The notes: a model not told the origin generated them from the letters alone. A stretch of 64,000 bases of DNA from Symbiodinium natans (GCA_905221605.1 CAJNDS010000142.1:126200-190199), one strand, 5' to 3'; numbered from the stretch's first letter, positions 47,701 to 58,527 are shown. Numbers and translations are program-made.

Positions 47701-48400
47701 AGGGTTTAGGGTTGCGGTTAAACCGCTAAGCCCTCTACCCCTAGAGGCTTTAGGGGTTTCTACTCACTTTTGATGGGGTTGAGGCTACATCACGGGACAA
47801 GGTGGGACCCAGATTCGGGACCTCTGGGGTATGTAGGGGCTACCCAAGTTAAGTAACTGAAACATATATATATAAACATAAACTAAAAAAAGGTGGTTGT
47901 ATGGGGAGAAGATTCTAAGATTCCCTCCTGGCATCCCTTAGGCAGAGGGTTTGGGTTTGTGTGGTTTGCGGTTTGGGTCCTTGAGTGGTTTCAAGGGTTG
48001 AGATATTGAAGGGGCTCTGCTTGGGTCCCTTAAGCTATAGCGGGTTTAGGGTTTAGGGTTTAGGAATTAGGGCTTGGGGCTGAAAGAAAGCACAAGGGAT
48101 AAACCAAAAGAGCGGTCAAGCCTCAAGGGGAAATGCAGGAAGCTTCCAAAAGCCCAAACCCTAAACCCAACAAACCCGATGACCACTCAGACAGAAAACC
48201 TTAAACACTGCAATCCCACGCAGGGGGTTGATTGAACTTGTGAGCCTGAACCCGACGCCCTAAAAGAGACAGCCAAGCACCACAAGAATAGATCATTCCT
48301 CATGGCAGACATGGGGTTCTACTCCAAATAGAATGCTCTGCGCAATAGTCCAGAAAAGCCTAAACCCAAAACCCACAAACCCTCAACCCTAAACTAACAA
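47700..48400. other. no gene seen
   Basis: Mixed unique spacers and degenerate telomere-like units, a TATATATA tract at 47866-47880 and a block at 48070-48350 without a convincing frame. Confidence 0.5.
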
Positions 48401-48403
48401 CAA

Positions 48404-48549
48404 TACTTGGAGGTTCATGGTACTTATTGACCAATTATAACTCTACATATAACCCACTTAGAAACCCCTTCAGTGCCCCCCAATATGGCTATAAGTACAG
48501 TTATAAGTACAGGTATAATCGGTTAATAAGTACCACGAACCTCCAAATA
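48404..48549. mobile_element. inverted-repeat element family B
   Basis: TACTTGGAGGTTCATGGTAC... and ...GTACCACGAACCTCCAAATA ends; 146 bp; interior nearly identical to the 46528 copy. Confidence 0.78.
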
Positions 48550-48739
48550 CAGCTCTAAACCAAGCACCTCCACGAAGACACAAATGCCCTAAACCAGAAA
48601 GTTATATCCTACAAGCCCACAACTCAAAGAGGTTTTAGGTTCGGATGTTCTCCTAAACCCTAGTTACACCCCTAAACCCTAAACCCTAAACCCTAAACCC
48701 TAAACCCTAAACCCTAAACCCTAAACCCCACAAACCCGA

Positions 48740-48800
48740 CCTAGTGAGAGCAGCCGCCGCAAGGAGCCGGGCGTGGCCTTCTTGGGATGAGGGCTTGAAG
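48740..48800 (-). CDS. putative exon
   Basis: Minus strand reads HPKKATPGSLRRLLSLGRVC, CCCTAAA left and G-rich right. A second frame (LIPRRPRPAPCGGCSH) is also open. Confidence 0.4.
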
Positions 48801-48804
48801 GGCT

Positions 48805-49430
48805 GTAAGGGTTTACAGGGATTTACAGGGTTTAGGGTTTAGGGTTTAGGGTTTAGGGCTAGGGTTTATGGTTCAGGGTTTAAGGTTTAGGGTTTAGAGC
48901 TAGGGTTTATGGGGCTTTTCAGTGTTTATACAGTTTCTAGGGCTTTCAAGGGCTTGAATGGTTTTGTAGGGCTTGGAAGGGGTTATGGGGATTTTCAGGC
49001 TTTACAGGGCTTTCAAGGGTTTTAAAGGTTTATAGGGATGTTGAGCGTTTATAGGGCTTTCATAAGGATCATGCGGGTTTGTAGGGTGTATGGGGCTTTT
49101 AAGGAGTTTTAGGGCCAAATAAGGGTTTACAAGGTTTTATAGGGCTTGTAAGGGCTTATAGGGATGTTGAGGGTGTATAGGGCTTATAGGGCTTTCAAGG
49201 TTTATGGGATTTTCAGGGTTTTTATAGGGTGTATAGACCTTGGCAGGGTTCCTTTGGGTTCATATACAGAGCTTTTAGGGTTTACAAGAGTTGGAGGTGT
49301 TAAATGGTTTAAGAAGAGTGAAGTGGGCTTGGTTCAGGGTCTTGGGGCTTCGGGTGGGGGAGAGGCGGGGGGATTAGGGTCTTTGGGAGGGTTTAGGGCT
49401 TAGGGTTTATGGTTTAGGATTTAGGGTCCA
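48805..49430. repeat. degenerate TTTATAGGG/CTTTCAAGGG repeats
   Basis: About 600 bp of G/T-rich repeats such as TTTATAGGGCTTTCAAGGG and TTTACAGGG. The 79-codon plus-strand frame inside (49164-49403) follows repeat composition and is not accepted as a gene. Confidence 0.7.
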
Positions 49431-49694
49431 GGGTTCAGGGTTCAGGCGGCTTCAGGACCCCGTGGAACGAAGCACATGGCTCTTTAGGGGCTTGTGGCTG
49501 GACAACCATCAAACCCTAAAACATCAAAAACCTAAACGTTAGAAAAGTCCTACAGCCCTGAACATACTCAAGCCTAAAACCCTAAACATCGAAAATCCCC
49601 AAAACCCTGTAACCTGTTACCCAAATCCCTAAAACCCCTAAAGCCCGAAACCCTGAAACCCCAAAACCCCTGACACCCTGACAACCCTGACAAC

Positions 49695-49822
49695 CCTGAC
49701 AAACCTAAACCCTAAGCCCTAAGCCCTAAGCCCTAAGCCCTAAGCCCTAAGCCCTAAGCCCTAAGCCCTAAGCCCTAAGCCCTAAACCCTAAACCCTAAA
49801 CCCTAAACCCTAAACCCTAACC
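49695..49822. repeat. (CCCTAAG)12 then (CCCTAAA)6
   Basis: A sharply homogenised CCCTAAG variant array that switches to CCCTAAA. Confidence 0.95.
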
Positions 49823-50207
49823 CAACTCTGGGTTCAACTCAGGTGCTTAGGGGAACAGGGGGAAGTACCAGCTCCCTAAACGCCTCCAAAGCCCCTAAAA
49901 CCCTCAAGCCCCGGGAAAACCTAAGGGTTTGGGGTTTAGGGTTTAGGGTTTAGGGTTTAGGGTTTAGGGTTTAGGGTTTAGGGTTTAGGGAAAACCCTAA
50001 GGGCTTATATAGGGGGGTTTAGGGTTTAAGGTTTAGGGCGTTTAGGGCGTTTCGGGTTTCGGGTTGAGGTGTACTCATTCAGCTAATAAGACTCCCTAAA
50101 CCCTAAACCCTGAACGCCCTAAACCCTAAACCCTAAACCCTAAACCCTAGACCCTAAACCCTAAACCCTAAACCCTAAACCCTAACCTTAGAAGCCCCCA
50201 ACGCGTG

Positions 50208-50268
50208 CCCAGTTGCAGAGCCACTCCGCGCAGCCCGACGACGCTCGGCGCCCTGAGGAGGAAGGGTT
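50208..50268 (-). CDS. putative exon
   Basis: Minus strand after CTTCCTCAG reads GRRASSGCAEWLCNWARVGG. C-rich array left, G-rich right. Confidence 0.5.
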
Positions 50269-50269
50269 T

Positions 50270-51060
50270 GGGGTTTTGGGTTTAGGGTTTGGGGGGTTAG
50301 GGTTTAGGGTTTAGGGTTTAGGGTTTAGGCTTTAGGGTTTCGGGTTTCGGGTTTAGGGTTTAGGCTTTAGGGTTTAGGGTTTAGCGTTTGGGGGCTTCGG
50401 GTTTGGGGGTTTAGGGTTTAGGGTTTGGGTTTGCGGGCTTAGGGTTTGGGGGCTTAGGGTTTGGGTTTGGGTTTTTGGGCTTTAGGGTGGCTTTGTGGCT
50501 TTAGGGTTTTTGGGGCTAAGGGGTTTTAGAAGTCTCGAGTTGGGTATCGGGCTGAACTAGGGGTTTAGGGTTTAGGGCGTCAGGGTTTGGGGGCTTTAGG
50601 GTTTGAGAGATTTCGGGGGGCCCAATGTTTAGGGGTTTTGAGGCTTTGGGGGTTGTCGGGGTTTCGTTAGGTGATTGGGGATTCAGGGCGTTCGGGTGAT
50701 GGGATCCTGTACTCACGCTTCCAAGCCCCCAACCTAAACCCTCAAGCTCAAACCCTTAAACCCCTCAAAGCCCCCAAACCCCGAAAGCCCTGAAACCCCT
50801 CCAAGCACCGACCCCGCCCCCACAATAACCGCCCCAAACCCCCAATTCCCCCTAAAGCCCCCCAAACCCTAAACCCTAAACCCAAAACCCTAAACCCTAA
50901 ACCCTCGACCCTGAACCCTAAACCCTGAACCCTCAACCCGAATTCCCGAGGAGGTTTTGGAGACCAGCCTCCTTCATCATGCCCTCTCGCGTCATGCCCT
51001 GACATGTGGGGTAGCTTTCTAAACGAGGGTCCCTTTTTTTGGTCCTCTATATTCACATAT
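50270..51060. repeat. degenerate G-rich then C-rich telomere-like DNA
   Basis: 50270-50700 is TTTAGGG/TTTGGGG-like; 50740-50940 is C-rich. Open frames here are repeat artefacts. A short unique block at 50945-51020 has no clear frame. Confidence 0.7.
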
Positions 51061-51095
51061 ATATATATATGGTACCCCCCCCCCCCCCAGTGACC
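51055..51095. repeat. TATATATA and poly-C tract
   Basis: (TA)7 followed by GGTAC and C14. Confidence 0.9.
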
Positions 51096-51224
51096 TACCC
51101 TTTTTCGCCTTGTCTCAAGTCACCCAGCTGCACTGCAAGCAAACTCGGTGTGCAATATAGCGTATTTCCTAGGGCGTAGACTAAAATACACTAAAATCGC
51201 ATACACGGGACAGTAGTAAAAACC

Positions 51225-51500
51225 CAAAAAAACCCAAAACCAAAAAAAACCACCAAAAAAAAAACCAAAAAAACCAAAAAAACCAAAAAAAAAAACAAAA
51301 AAAAAAAACCAAAAAAACCAAAAATACCAAAAAAAACAATTTTCCGGGACTCTCAGGAAATCCCTATGAGGCTTCTCCAAGAGTCCCGGAAAACCCTTTG
51401 GTTTTTTTGGTTTTGGTTTTGGTTTGGTTTTTTTTGGTTTTGGTTTTTTGGTTTTTTTGGTTTTGTTTTTTGGTTTTTTTGTTTTGGTATTTTGGCTTTT
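51225..51500. repeat. large imperfect palindrome: CCAAAAAA arm, hairpin centre, TTTTTTGG arm
   Basis: Left arm of (CC)A5-9 units (51229-51340), right arm of T3-8(GG) units (51400-51500). The centre has a perfect 14-bp inverted repeat TTTTCCGGGACTCT (51342-51355) / AGAGTCCCGGAAAA (51381-51394). The Trp/Phe-rich frames on either strand come from the repeat. Confidence 0.85.
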
Positions 51501-51539
51501 TGGTTCGCCTTCACGGTCACGCAGGCAACAACGACGCCC

Positions 51540-53060
51540 TTTTTAAGTGTGCTTATGCTAAGGTGTGCTTTTCAGAATAGATAACAAGTGGTCTTTCTAG
51601 TGCTTCAGAACGTTTATTATGTAAGTAGAGCCGCTGTGTTTTAGTGCATACTTTTGGTTTGTTCTCAAGTTGTAGTAGACCTTATTCAGCATTACTTGGT
51701 GCTCTGGTAGCTCATTCGCATGGATAATATTTGCCTGGTAAATGCGATTAATTATCTACGAAGCAGCATTTGCAATACTTGTCCTTGAGAAAAAAGCATT
51801 TATTGCTTAGAATTGTTTGCTTAAAAGTACTCCTACTCGTCCAGGAAAACCCCAACCCTATAATCCAAACTTTACCAGATTCTCCTGAAAAGCTTGCGCT
51901 TTTGGATGTTTTTTGATCATTTGTGAATTTGCTTGGGTTGTAGGGCCTTCACTAAGTACTTTTTCTCAGGATTCTTGTGCATTTCTTAAGCCTATTGTGC
52001 AAGTTGCGTTTTTCAAGCATGTATATATGTGGTTTAATTGAATACTTCAGACATCTTTGTTTCATCGTTATGTAACTCAAACCGCTCTATTAACCATTAT
52101 TGTGCATTTTAAGCTATGCATCATGCAAATTGTGCTTTTCAGACATAGTCTAAAGTGGGTCTTTAGTGAATACTTCAGCAATCTTTGTCTCATTGTTATG
52201 TAGTGGTAGACCGTTTTTCATTTCCGCAAGTGTTTATTTCGTATTTGGTTGAGTATGGTCCTTTAATCTATAGTCAATTCACTTGCTCAATTGGCTATTT
52301 TGCTTAAGAATTCCTCCTACAAATAGTGTAAAGATTCGCATAGCATGAATACTTCAAAAAAAAGTTTCATGAATATGTAAACATAAAGGGTGTTTCATTT
52401 GACTTTGCAGATAGTAGCTTCAATAATTTTTGCATGGTAATAAACACACCTGTTTCAATGCATTTGTTGCTCAACAAAGCACTATTTGCCCTTTAAACCA
52501 CACTTTGCCATATTTTGGTTGAATATGGTGCTTCTTTCGTATTTTGGTTGAGTATGGTCCTTTAAATGGTATTCACTTGAGTCAAATTGGGCTATTTGCT
52601 TAATAATTTCTCGAGTAGCTAAATTCGCATAAAATGATTATTTCAAAAATAAAAACGATTCATGAATATGTAAACATAAGGTATTTCAGTGGACTTTTCA
52701 GAGAGCATACTTTGCCTAGTACAAACACAATTGTATAAACACAGTATTTGCACTTTAAACGCACACTTTGCCATTTTTTGGTTGAGTATGCTCCTTTAAA
52801 TAGTATTCACTTGAGTCAAATTGGGCTCTTTGCTTAATAATTTCTCTAGTAGCTAAATTCGCATAGAACCAAGAAACATGTTTCACTATTTGATTAATAC
52901 TTTGCCTCGTACAAACACAATTGTATAAATAAGTTAGTTGCTCAACAAAACATTAATTGCCCTTGAAACGCACAATTTGCATAGAAAAACACTGATCTAA
53001 ACATCTAAAAACAGCATTGTCCGCTTCAGATTCAAAATGTGGATTCTTCCAATGCTGGCT
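51540..53060. repeat. AT-rich tandem-repeat island
   Basis: About 1.5 kb, clearly AT-richer than the rest, with no telomere-like units and no long ORF. Repeats include GTGCTTTTCAGA..AGTGGTCTTT(A)GTG..CTTCAG units (about 51560, 52000, 52130) and a TTTGGTTGAGTATGGTCCTTTAA...CTCAATTGGGCTATTTGCTTAA unit (about 52225, 52540, 52775). Could be a degenerate satellite, a transposon remnant or an organelle-derived insert; I cannot decide. Confidence 0.7.
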
Positions 53061-53194
53061 TATCGGGGTCTGTGAGGTGGGTGTCCCAGTAACTGTCCTT
53101 CATTACCCGGTGATTAACTACGCGACTTTTGGGCCTTCTTTGTTGTTTTTTGTTAAAAAGGCCTAAAAAGGCCTAAAAAGGGTAGGTCGCTGGG

Positions 53195-53300
53195 GGGGGG
53201 GGTGTAGCTAATATATATACATACATATATATATATATATACACATAAATACATATATATATATATATATTTATTTATACATATATATACATATGTAGTG
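53195..53300. repeat. TATATACATA microsatellite
   Basis: About 100 bp of ATATAT/ACATATAT units after a G10 run. Confidence 0.9.
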
Positions 53301-53735
53301 CACCAAAAGGCACCCTAATTTAGAGAACTACCCATGAAGAGTCGAGGTTCTTGCTAAACCAATCCAAACAGTACCTTTTCTTTTTGGTGATGAGGAGACC
53401 AATAAAAAACAAGCCTTGGGCTGAGGCGGGGTTGGGGTCCCGATAACAACTTATACTTCTATGGCATAAGGGTTCGAAGTTTCGGGCAATAGGTAAAGAC
53501 AGGAAAGTGGTATCTTGGACATTGAGGGCACCATAAGGGCCTCATAGCGATGTCTAGAACTTCCCCGACAACGACTCACGAGCCCAACTTCTTAACGAGA
53601 GAGAGAGAGAGGAAGGGAGAGCTGATGATAGTTGACAAAATTCCTATCCGTCGAGGCTAACAGACAAACCCGAAGCTCCCAAACCAGAGCCCCAACAACG
53701 CAGGTCACGCCACCCTACCATTCGGACAGCGTGGG
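53300..53735. other. unassigned unique sequence
   Basis: About 430 bp without telomere-like repeats. Contains a (GA)8 tract at 53599-53614. No convincing frame. Confidence 0.5.
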
Positions 53736-53795
53736 CCAAGCTCCTCAAATTCCCGCGCTCGTCGCGCATCTGCCAGGGCGCAGGGCAACAGCAGT
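53735..53795 (-). CDS. putative exon
   Basis: Minus strand reads CALADARRAREFEELGPRCP, followed by TTTAGGG on the right. Helical Arg/Glu-rich segment. Confidence 0.5.
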
Positions 53796-54371
53796 AGGGT
53801 TTAGGGTTTAGGGTTTAGGGTTTAGGGTTTAGGGATTAGGGTTTAGGGTTTAGGGTTTAGGGTTTAGGGTTTAGGGTTAGGGTTTAGGGTTTGTAGAAGG
53901 TGGGACTGTGGGGTTTCGAGTGACACCAATGCCCAGAGCAACCTGGATATGCCTTGAATCCTGCACACACGGCCCCTGAATCTCCGAAGTCCTGGAACAT
54001 TAGGGGTTCCTGACTCAAACCCTAAACCCTAAACCCCTTGGACCCCTGCTCTTCCTCTCTTCAGAACATTCTGACTAAGAAGCCTTAGAATCTTGACTCA
54101 GAACCCTGATAAACTCAACTCAACCTACTGAAAGGCTTCTATGCAGTACCTTGTTTTCGGGTAGTGCACTACAATCCCTCTAACTACCCCCAAAAAGCAA
54201 CCTACATTAGAGGCCTTCAGGTAAATCTCAAAACCCTACCCTAAACCCTAAACCCTAAAACCCTAAACCCAAAACCCTAAACCCTAGACCCTAGACCCTA
54301 AACCCTAAACCTTAAACCCTAAACCCTAAACCCTAAGCCCTAAGCCCTAAACCCTAACCTTAAAGCCCAGG

Positions 54372-54425
54372 CTGAGCCAGCAGACATCCCCAACCCTCCT
54401 CAACCTGTCCATAAATCCTTCCCAT
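54372..54425 (-). CDS. putative exon
   Basis: Minus strand reads EGFMDRLRRVGDVCWLSLG, CCCTAAA left and TTTAGGG right. Confidence 0.45.
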
Positions 54426-54559
54426 GGTTTAGGGTTTAGGGTTTAGGGTTTAGGGCAATTTTTAGGGCTTAGGGTTATTTGTTAGGGTCTTAGGGTTTAG
54501 GGTTTGAGGGTTTGAGGGTTCGAGGGTTTGAGCGTTGAGCCTCATGGACCCCCCATAAG

Positions 54560-54943
54560 CCCTACCCTCCACCCGAAGCATCCTTGACACCTCCCACCCC
54601 CCCCCCCCCTCCCACCGAACCGAAAAAAGAAACAAAACAAAAGAACAGTCGAAAGAAAGAACTGGAAGAAGGAAACCTTAAGACCCCCTTCGCTCCCCAT
54701 CCAAAACCAAACCTAAACGCTAAAGCCCTAAAACCCTGAGCCCTAAACCCCGAACCTCTGAGCCCTAAAGCCTTACAACCCCAAAACCCTAAAACGCGCA
54801 AAACCCTAAAACCCCCAAACCCTAAAACCTCTAATTGGAACCTAACATCCCCCATAAAACTGAAAACTGCAAACTCAAAAACCCTTAACCCCAAAAAACC
54901 CAGAACCCTACAACCCCAAGAACCTAAACCCCCAAAACCCCTG

Positions 54944-54975
<32 letters not shown>

Positions 54976-55070
54976 AAAAAAAAAAAAAACTAATAAACTA
55001 AAAATCAAAAAAAAAACAAGAAAAAAGCCTAAACCCTAAAGCCCGAAGACCTCAAGGGCCCAAAGAGCCT
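54560..55070. repeat. C-rich repeats, poly-C and poly-A
   Basis: Degenerate CCCTAAA with C18/A25 at 54947-54989. The 148-codon minus-strand frame is Gly/Phe/Leu repeat translation and is rejected. Confidence 0.7.
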
Positions 55071-55081
55071 AAACCCTAATC

Positions 55082-55158
55082 TGTGACGGTGCTTGTCGTG
55101 GCCGGATAACCTGAAGGCCATGAGTTGGATGGACATCTGAGGTTGCTCCATGCCCTCT
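55082..55158 (-). CDS. putative exon
   Basis: Minus strand reads EQPQMSIQLMAFRLSGHDKH and ends CACAG next to ATTAGGG. Right flank CCCTAAA. Confidence 0.5.
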
Positions 55159-55211
55159 CATTAAACCCTAAACCCTAAACCCTAAACCCTAAACCCTAAC
55201 GATTCAGCATC

Positions 55212-55316
55212 CATCTTCTCATCTTCTTTCGCCACTCAAGGTGAAGTCTCTGCATGAGCACCTCACGACCACCTCCAGCAAGTGCCTGGCGATGTCGTGC
55301 TGCCACCTGGCGCGGT
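55212..55316 (-). CDS. putative exon
   Basis: Minus strand after CCCTTAC reads YRARWQHDIARHLLEVVVRC, then SCRDFTLSGERR. About 32 clean codons. Sits just downstream of the 55357-55442 exon. Confidence 0.62.
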
Positions 55317-55356
55317 AAGGGAAAAGGCCAAACCCTAAACCCTAAACCCTAAACCC

Positions 55357-55442
55357 TTGAGCTCGCAGAGCTCGCGTCGCCTCTCGACCGGCAAGAGGTG
55401 CCCCATGTTGCTTGCGCCGGTATCGGCCAGGTAGACACCGCG
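55357..55442 (-). CDS. putative exon
   Basis: Minus strand after GGCTTCAG reads RGVYLADTGASNMGHLLPVE and RRRELCELK, ending AAG-GGTTTAGGG. The DTGAS string recalls aspartic-protease active sites (as in retroelement proteases), but the hydrophobic context is weak. Confidence 0.65.
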
Positions 55443-55599
55443 CCTGAAGCCCTAAACCCTGAACCCTACATATTAAACAAAAAAGCCCCTGAAACCCTAA
55501 ACGCCCCTAAACGCCCCTAAACCCCAAACCCCAAACCCTAAACCCTAAACCCTAAACCCTAAACCCCAAACCCCAAACCCTAAACCCTAAACCCCCACA

Positions 55600-55672
55600 C
55601 GTGAGCTGACGCCTCGAGGCTTCGAGAGCGAGCCGGGGCTTGCGGCCAGGTCTCAGAGGGTCGCGGCTGTTG
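55600..55672 (-). CDS. putative exon, Pro/Ser-rich
   Basis: Minus strand reads PRPSETWPQAPARSRSLEAS. C-rich left, G-rich right. Confidence 0.5.
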
Positions 55673-55967
55673 GGTGTTCATGGGTTGCTGGGGTTTAGGG
55701 TTTAGGGTTTAGGGTTTAGGGTTTAGGGTTCAGGGTTCAGGGTTTAGGGTATAGGGTTGCTGTGGGTTTAGGGTTTAGGGTTTAGGGTTGCTTTGGGTGT
55801 AAGGACTTTAGGGCTTTGAGGCTTCAAAGAGGTTCAGACCTTAGGGATCTTAGGGTCTGGGCTTTTAGGGCCTCAGGGTTTTAGGGTGTAGGGTTTAGGG
55901 TTGATTCTGTGCTGAGGGTTTTAAATGATGGGCTCAGGTTTTGAGGGGTCTTCTAGGGCATTTGATG

Positions 55968-56036
55968 TGGTACACACCGCTAAAAATGACCTCCGTGCCC
56001 ACACTCAGCATCGCATCAAACATGCGATGCCGCCGA
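55968..56036 (-). CDS. putative exon
   Basis: Minus strand reads RRHRMFDAMLSVGTEVIFSG, then VYHIKCPRR upstream in block order. CCCTAAA array on the right. Confidence 0.55.
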
Positions 56037-56063
56037 CCATAAACCCTAAACCCTAAACCCTAC

Positions 56064-56066
<3 letters not shown>

Positions 56067-56142
<76 letters not shown>
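56067..56142. repeat. A76 homopolymer
   Basis: 76 consecutive A's between CCCTACGTT and CAGCGGCGG. The length may be uncertain (sequencing slippage). Confidence 0.95.
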
Positions 56143-56143
<1 letters not shown>

Positions 56144-56205
56144 AGCGGCGGCTTTCGGTTCGCGACAGCTCAAAGCGGTCGATGTGGTGGCTGGTTCCAT
56201 GGGTT
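56143..56205 (-). CDS. putative exon next to the A76 tract
   Basis: Minus strand reads EPATTSTALSCREPKAAA and then meets the poly-T (minus) tract. TTTAGGG on the right. Confidence 0.45.
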
Positions 56206-56264
56206 TTGGGTGCATGTGAAGCAGGGTTTAGGGTTTAGGGTTCAGGGTTTAGGGTTTAGGGTTT

Positions 56265-56365
56265 AGCCCAAAAGGCCACCAAGTATATACACTCACCAAT
56301 TTTAAAAAGGAGCCTTATATGCACTCACCAAAAAAAGAAGTATATACCCTACTTCATGTGTTTTG
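56265..56365. mobile_element. possible small inverted-repeat element
   Basis: GGCCACCAAGTATATACACTCACC and ACTCACCAAAAAAAGAAGTATATACCC contain a repeated AAGTATATAC/CACTCACC pair. The far ends CCAAAAGGCCACC / GTTTTGGTGGGG are partly complementary. Confidence 0.4.
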
Positions 56366-56429
56366 GTGGGGGTGTCAGATTGAAGTTAGGGGGTAGGGTC
56401 CAAAGACGGTTTCGAGTTTGGGCTTTGAG

Positions 56430-56680
56430 GCTAAAATTTTGGGGGGAGGGAAGGGGAAGGGGGGAGGGGGGGGGGCGCGGGGGAGGAGGTTTGGGGTTTG
56501 GGGTTTGGGGGTTGGTTTTCAGGTTATGATTTTGGGGGGAGGCAAGCGGAGGAGGGGGGGGGAGGGGGAGGGGGGAGGGGGAGGGGAGGGGGAGGGGGGG
56601 GGGAGGGGGAGGGGGAGGGGAGGGGGGGAGGGGGTGAGGGGCGAGGGGAGCGGGGAGGGGGGGCAGTTAGGGTGTAGGGT
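56430..56680. repeat. GGGGGA-rich polypurine tract
   Basis: About 250 bp of G-rich polypurine (GGGGAGGG units) interrupted by TTTGGGG. Frames on either strand are Gly or Pro/Ser repeats. Strong triplex/G-quadruplex potential. Confidence 0.85.
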
Positions 56681-56719
56681 TGAGGGGATTAGTGACCCCA
56701 ATCCGAGAACTTCATGACC

Positions 56720-57865
56720 CTTCAGGGGTGTGCGGGTTTGGGAGCTCTGGTGCAGGCAGGACACTTGCAGGCGTTCCGCCGCCCCCAAAGTTGCCTCGGC
56801 TTGGAAGGATGAGATGAGAAGAAGGGTTTAGGGATTAGGGGTTTAGGGGTTTAAGGGTTTAGGGTTGCAGGTTTAGGGCTTCGGGTCTCAAGTTTGTGGC
56901 GTGAAAAGAATTAGGGTTTCGGGTGTCGGGTCTCAACCCTAAACCCTCAAACTAGACCGAAACCCACCCTCAACCCAGAGCTCTTCTCCTAGATCCGGAA
57001 GAGCCTACCTTAGGGACCCTATTCGCCCCTTGCTACCCTGTACTTGTAAAGGATTCTGTTGGGTACCACGTTCCTAAACCCTAAGCCCTATACCTTGAAA
57101 TCTAAACCCTGCAAAAACTATGCCCCCTAAGCCCCCCAGACCCCCAGCCTCAAAAGACTCAAAAGGCTCAAACTCAAACCCTACTAGTGCAGCGCCAGCA
57201 ACATCCCCAAAATACTCAAACCTAAAGCGCAAACAAACACACACTAAACCCTAAACCCTAAACCCTAAAACCCCAAAAAGATCCGACAACACGAAAGCCC
57301 CAGATCCCCCCAAAAACTCCAAAATAAAACCAGCCTGGCTCTTCGAGAAGATCCTCCTACCCCAAGAGGAGAAGACTGAAAATACAACATATTGTTCAGG
57401 GTTTAGGGTTTAGCGTTTAGGGTTTAGGGCTTTGGGAATTTTAATGTCGCTCCTAGCGAGTAAACTCGTAAATTCTTTCCTAATCCCACTCATTGAAGTC
57501 CTGTTCCCCTTGCTTTTCGGGGATTAGGGGTTATTTGGGCTTAAAGTACATCACCCCCTTCTCCTCATGGGTATAACAAGGTTCCCAAAGATTGGGTGGG
57601 GTTTAGGGCTTAAGGTACGTTACCCCTTTTCCTTGTGGGTCCCTATCCTTGGGGACGTCTATCCTTGCGGACGAGAGAACCCTAAAATTGGGGTCTATAC
57701 CCTATACTACTAGAATTCCTGTTAAGGTATAAGAACCATAAACCCTTTTAGGGTTCATTTGAACCCCAAACTCTAACCCTAAACCCTAAACCCTAAACAT
57801 TAAACCCTGAACCCTGAACCCTAAACCCTAAGCCCTAATTATAAACCCTAAACCCTAAGCCCTAA
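56720..57865. other. no confident gene
   Basis: Unique spacers (56720-56815, 57000-57080, 57420-57760) between degenerate repeats. 57530-57700 has two related segments (TTAAAGTACATCACCCCCTTCTCC and TTAAGGTACGTTACCCCTTTTCC), suggesting an element duplication. Confidence 0.45.
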
Positions 57866-57867
57866 AC

Positions 57868-57950
57868 CCAAGCAAGCGACGCACGCGCTGCGGCGTGGGC
57901 GTGGTGGCGGCGAAGTTTGGGGCCCCAATGGGTCGAGGCGGCCTGGGCAG
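57868..57950 (-). CDS. putative exon, Pro-rich
   Basis: Minus strand reads PRPIGAPNFAATTPTPQRVR, then RLLG at the GGTTTAGGG donor. C-rich left, long TTTAGGG array right. May be a downstream exon of the gene starting at 59589. Confidence 0.55.
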
Positions 57951-57964
57951 CCGGTATTGGGGGT

Positions 57965-58100
57965 TTAGGGTTTGGCTTGGGGTTTAGGGTTTAGGGTTTA
58001 GGGTTTAGGGTTTAGGGTTTAGGGTTTAGGGTTTAGGGTTTAGGGTTTAGGGTTTAGGGTTTAGGGTTTAGGGTTTAGGGTTTAGGGTTTAGGGTTTGGG
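57965..58100. repeat. (TTTAGGG)17 array
   Basis: Long nearly perfect array. Confidence 0.95.
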
Positions 58101-58420
58101 GTTTGGGGTTTAGGGTTTAGGGTTTCGAGCTCTCCCTTTAGGGCTTAGCACTCCTTGGGGTCAAGGACTCCTTGAGGTCTTAGGACTCCTTGGGGCGTAG
58201 GGTTTCGGGGTTTAGGGTTTAGGGTTTAGGGTTTGGGATCAGGGCTGAAGCTTTAGGACTTTTGGTTCAAGGTGCAGCCTGGGCTGTAAGGGTTTAGGGT
58301 TTAGGGTTTAGGGTTTCAAGCCATCAGGCCCTGAACCTAGAGCCCTAAACCCTAAACCTTAAGAAACGATAAGCCCAAAACCCTGAAACCTATAAGCCCC
58401 TGCACCCCAAACTAGAACCC

Positions 58421-58527
58421 AGGGTCCATGTACCTTGTCATTATATACTTGGTCCCAAAAGTCCTTATATAGGAAGTACTTTAAGGCCCAAGTATTCCCT
58501 ACTTAGGTACGACATGGACCCTTAGGG
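58421..58527. mobile_element. inverted-repeat element family C
   Basis: AGGGTCCATGTACCTTGTC / GACATGGACCCTTAGGG ends; interior TACTTGGTCCCAAAAGT versus ACTTTAAGGCCCAAGTA. 105 bp. Confidence 0.75.

Noticed and set aside
51120-51584. Phe/Trp-rich ORFs on both strands resembling membrane proteins
   Set aside because: Arise from (CCAAAAA)n/(TTTTTTGG)n repeats, not from protein-coding sequence.
53000-53300. tRNA or rRNA genes
   Set aside because: No cloverleaf with conserved A/B boxes or rRNA core motifs found by eye here or elsewhere in the window.
54562-55008. 148-codon minus-strand ORF
   Set aside because: Composed of translated CCCTAAA variants, poly-C and poly-A (Gly/Phe/Leu repeats).
56418-56788. 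99-codon plus and 89-codon minus ORFs
   Set aside because: Glycine-only or Pro/Ser-only translation of a GGGGA tract.
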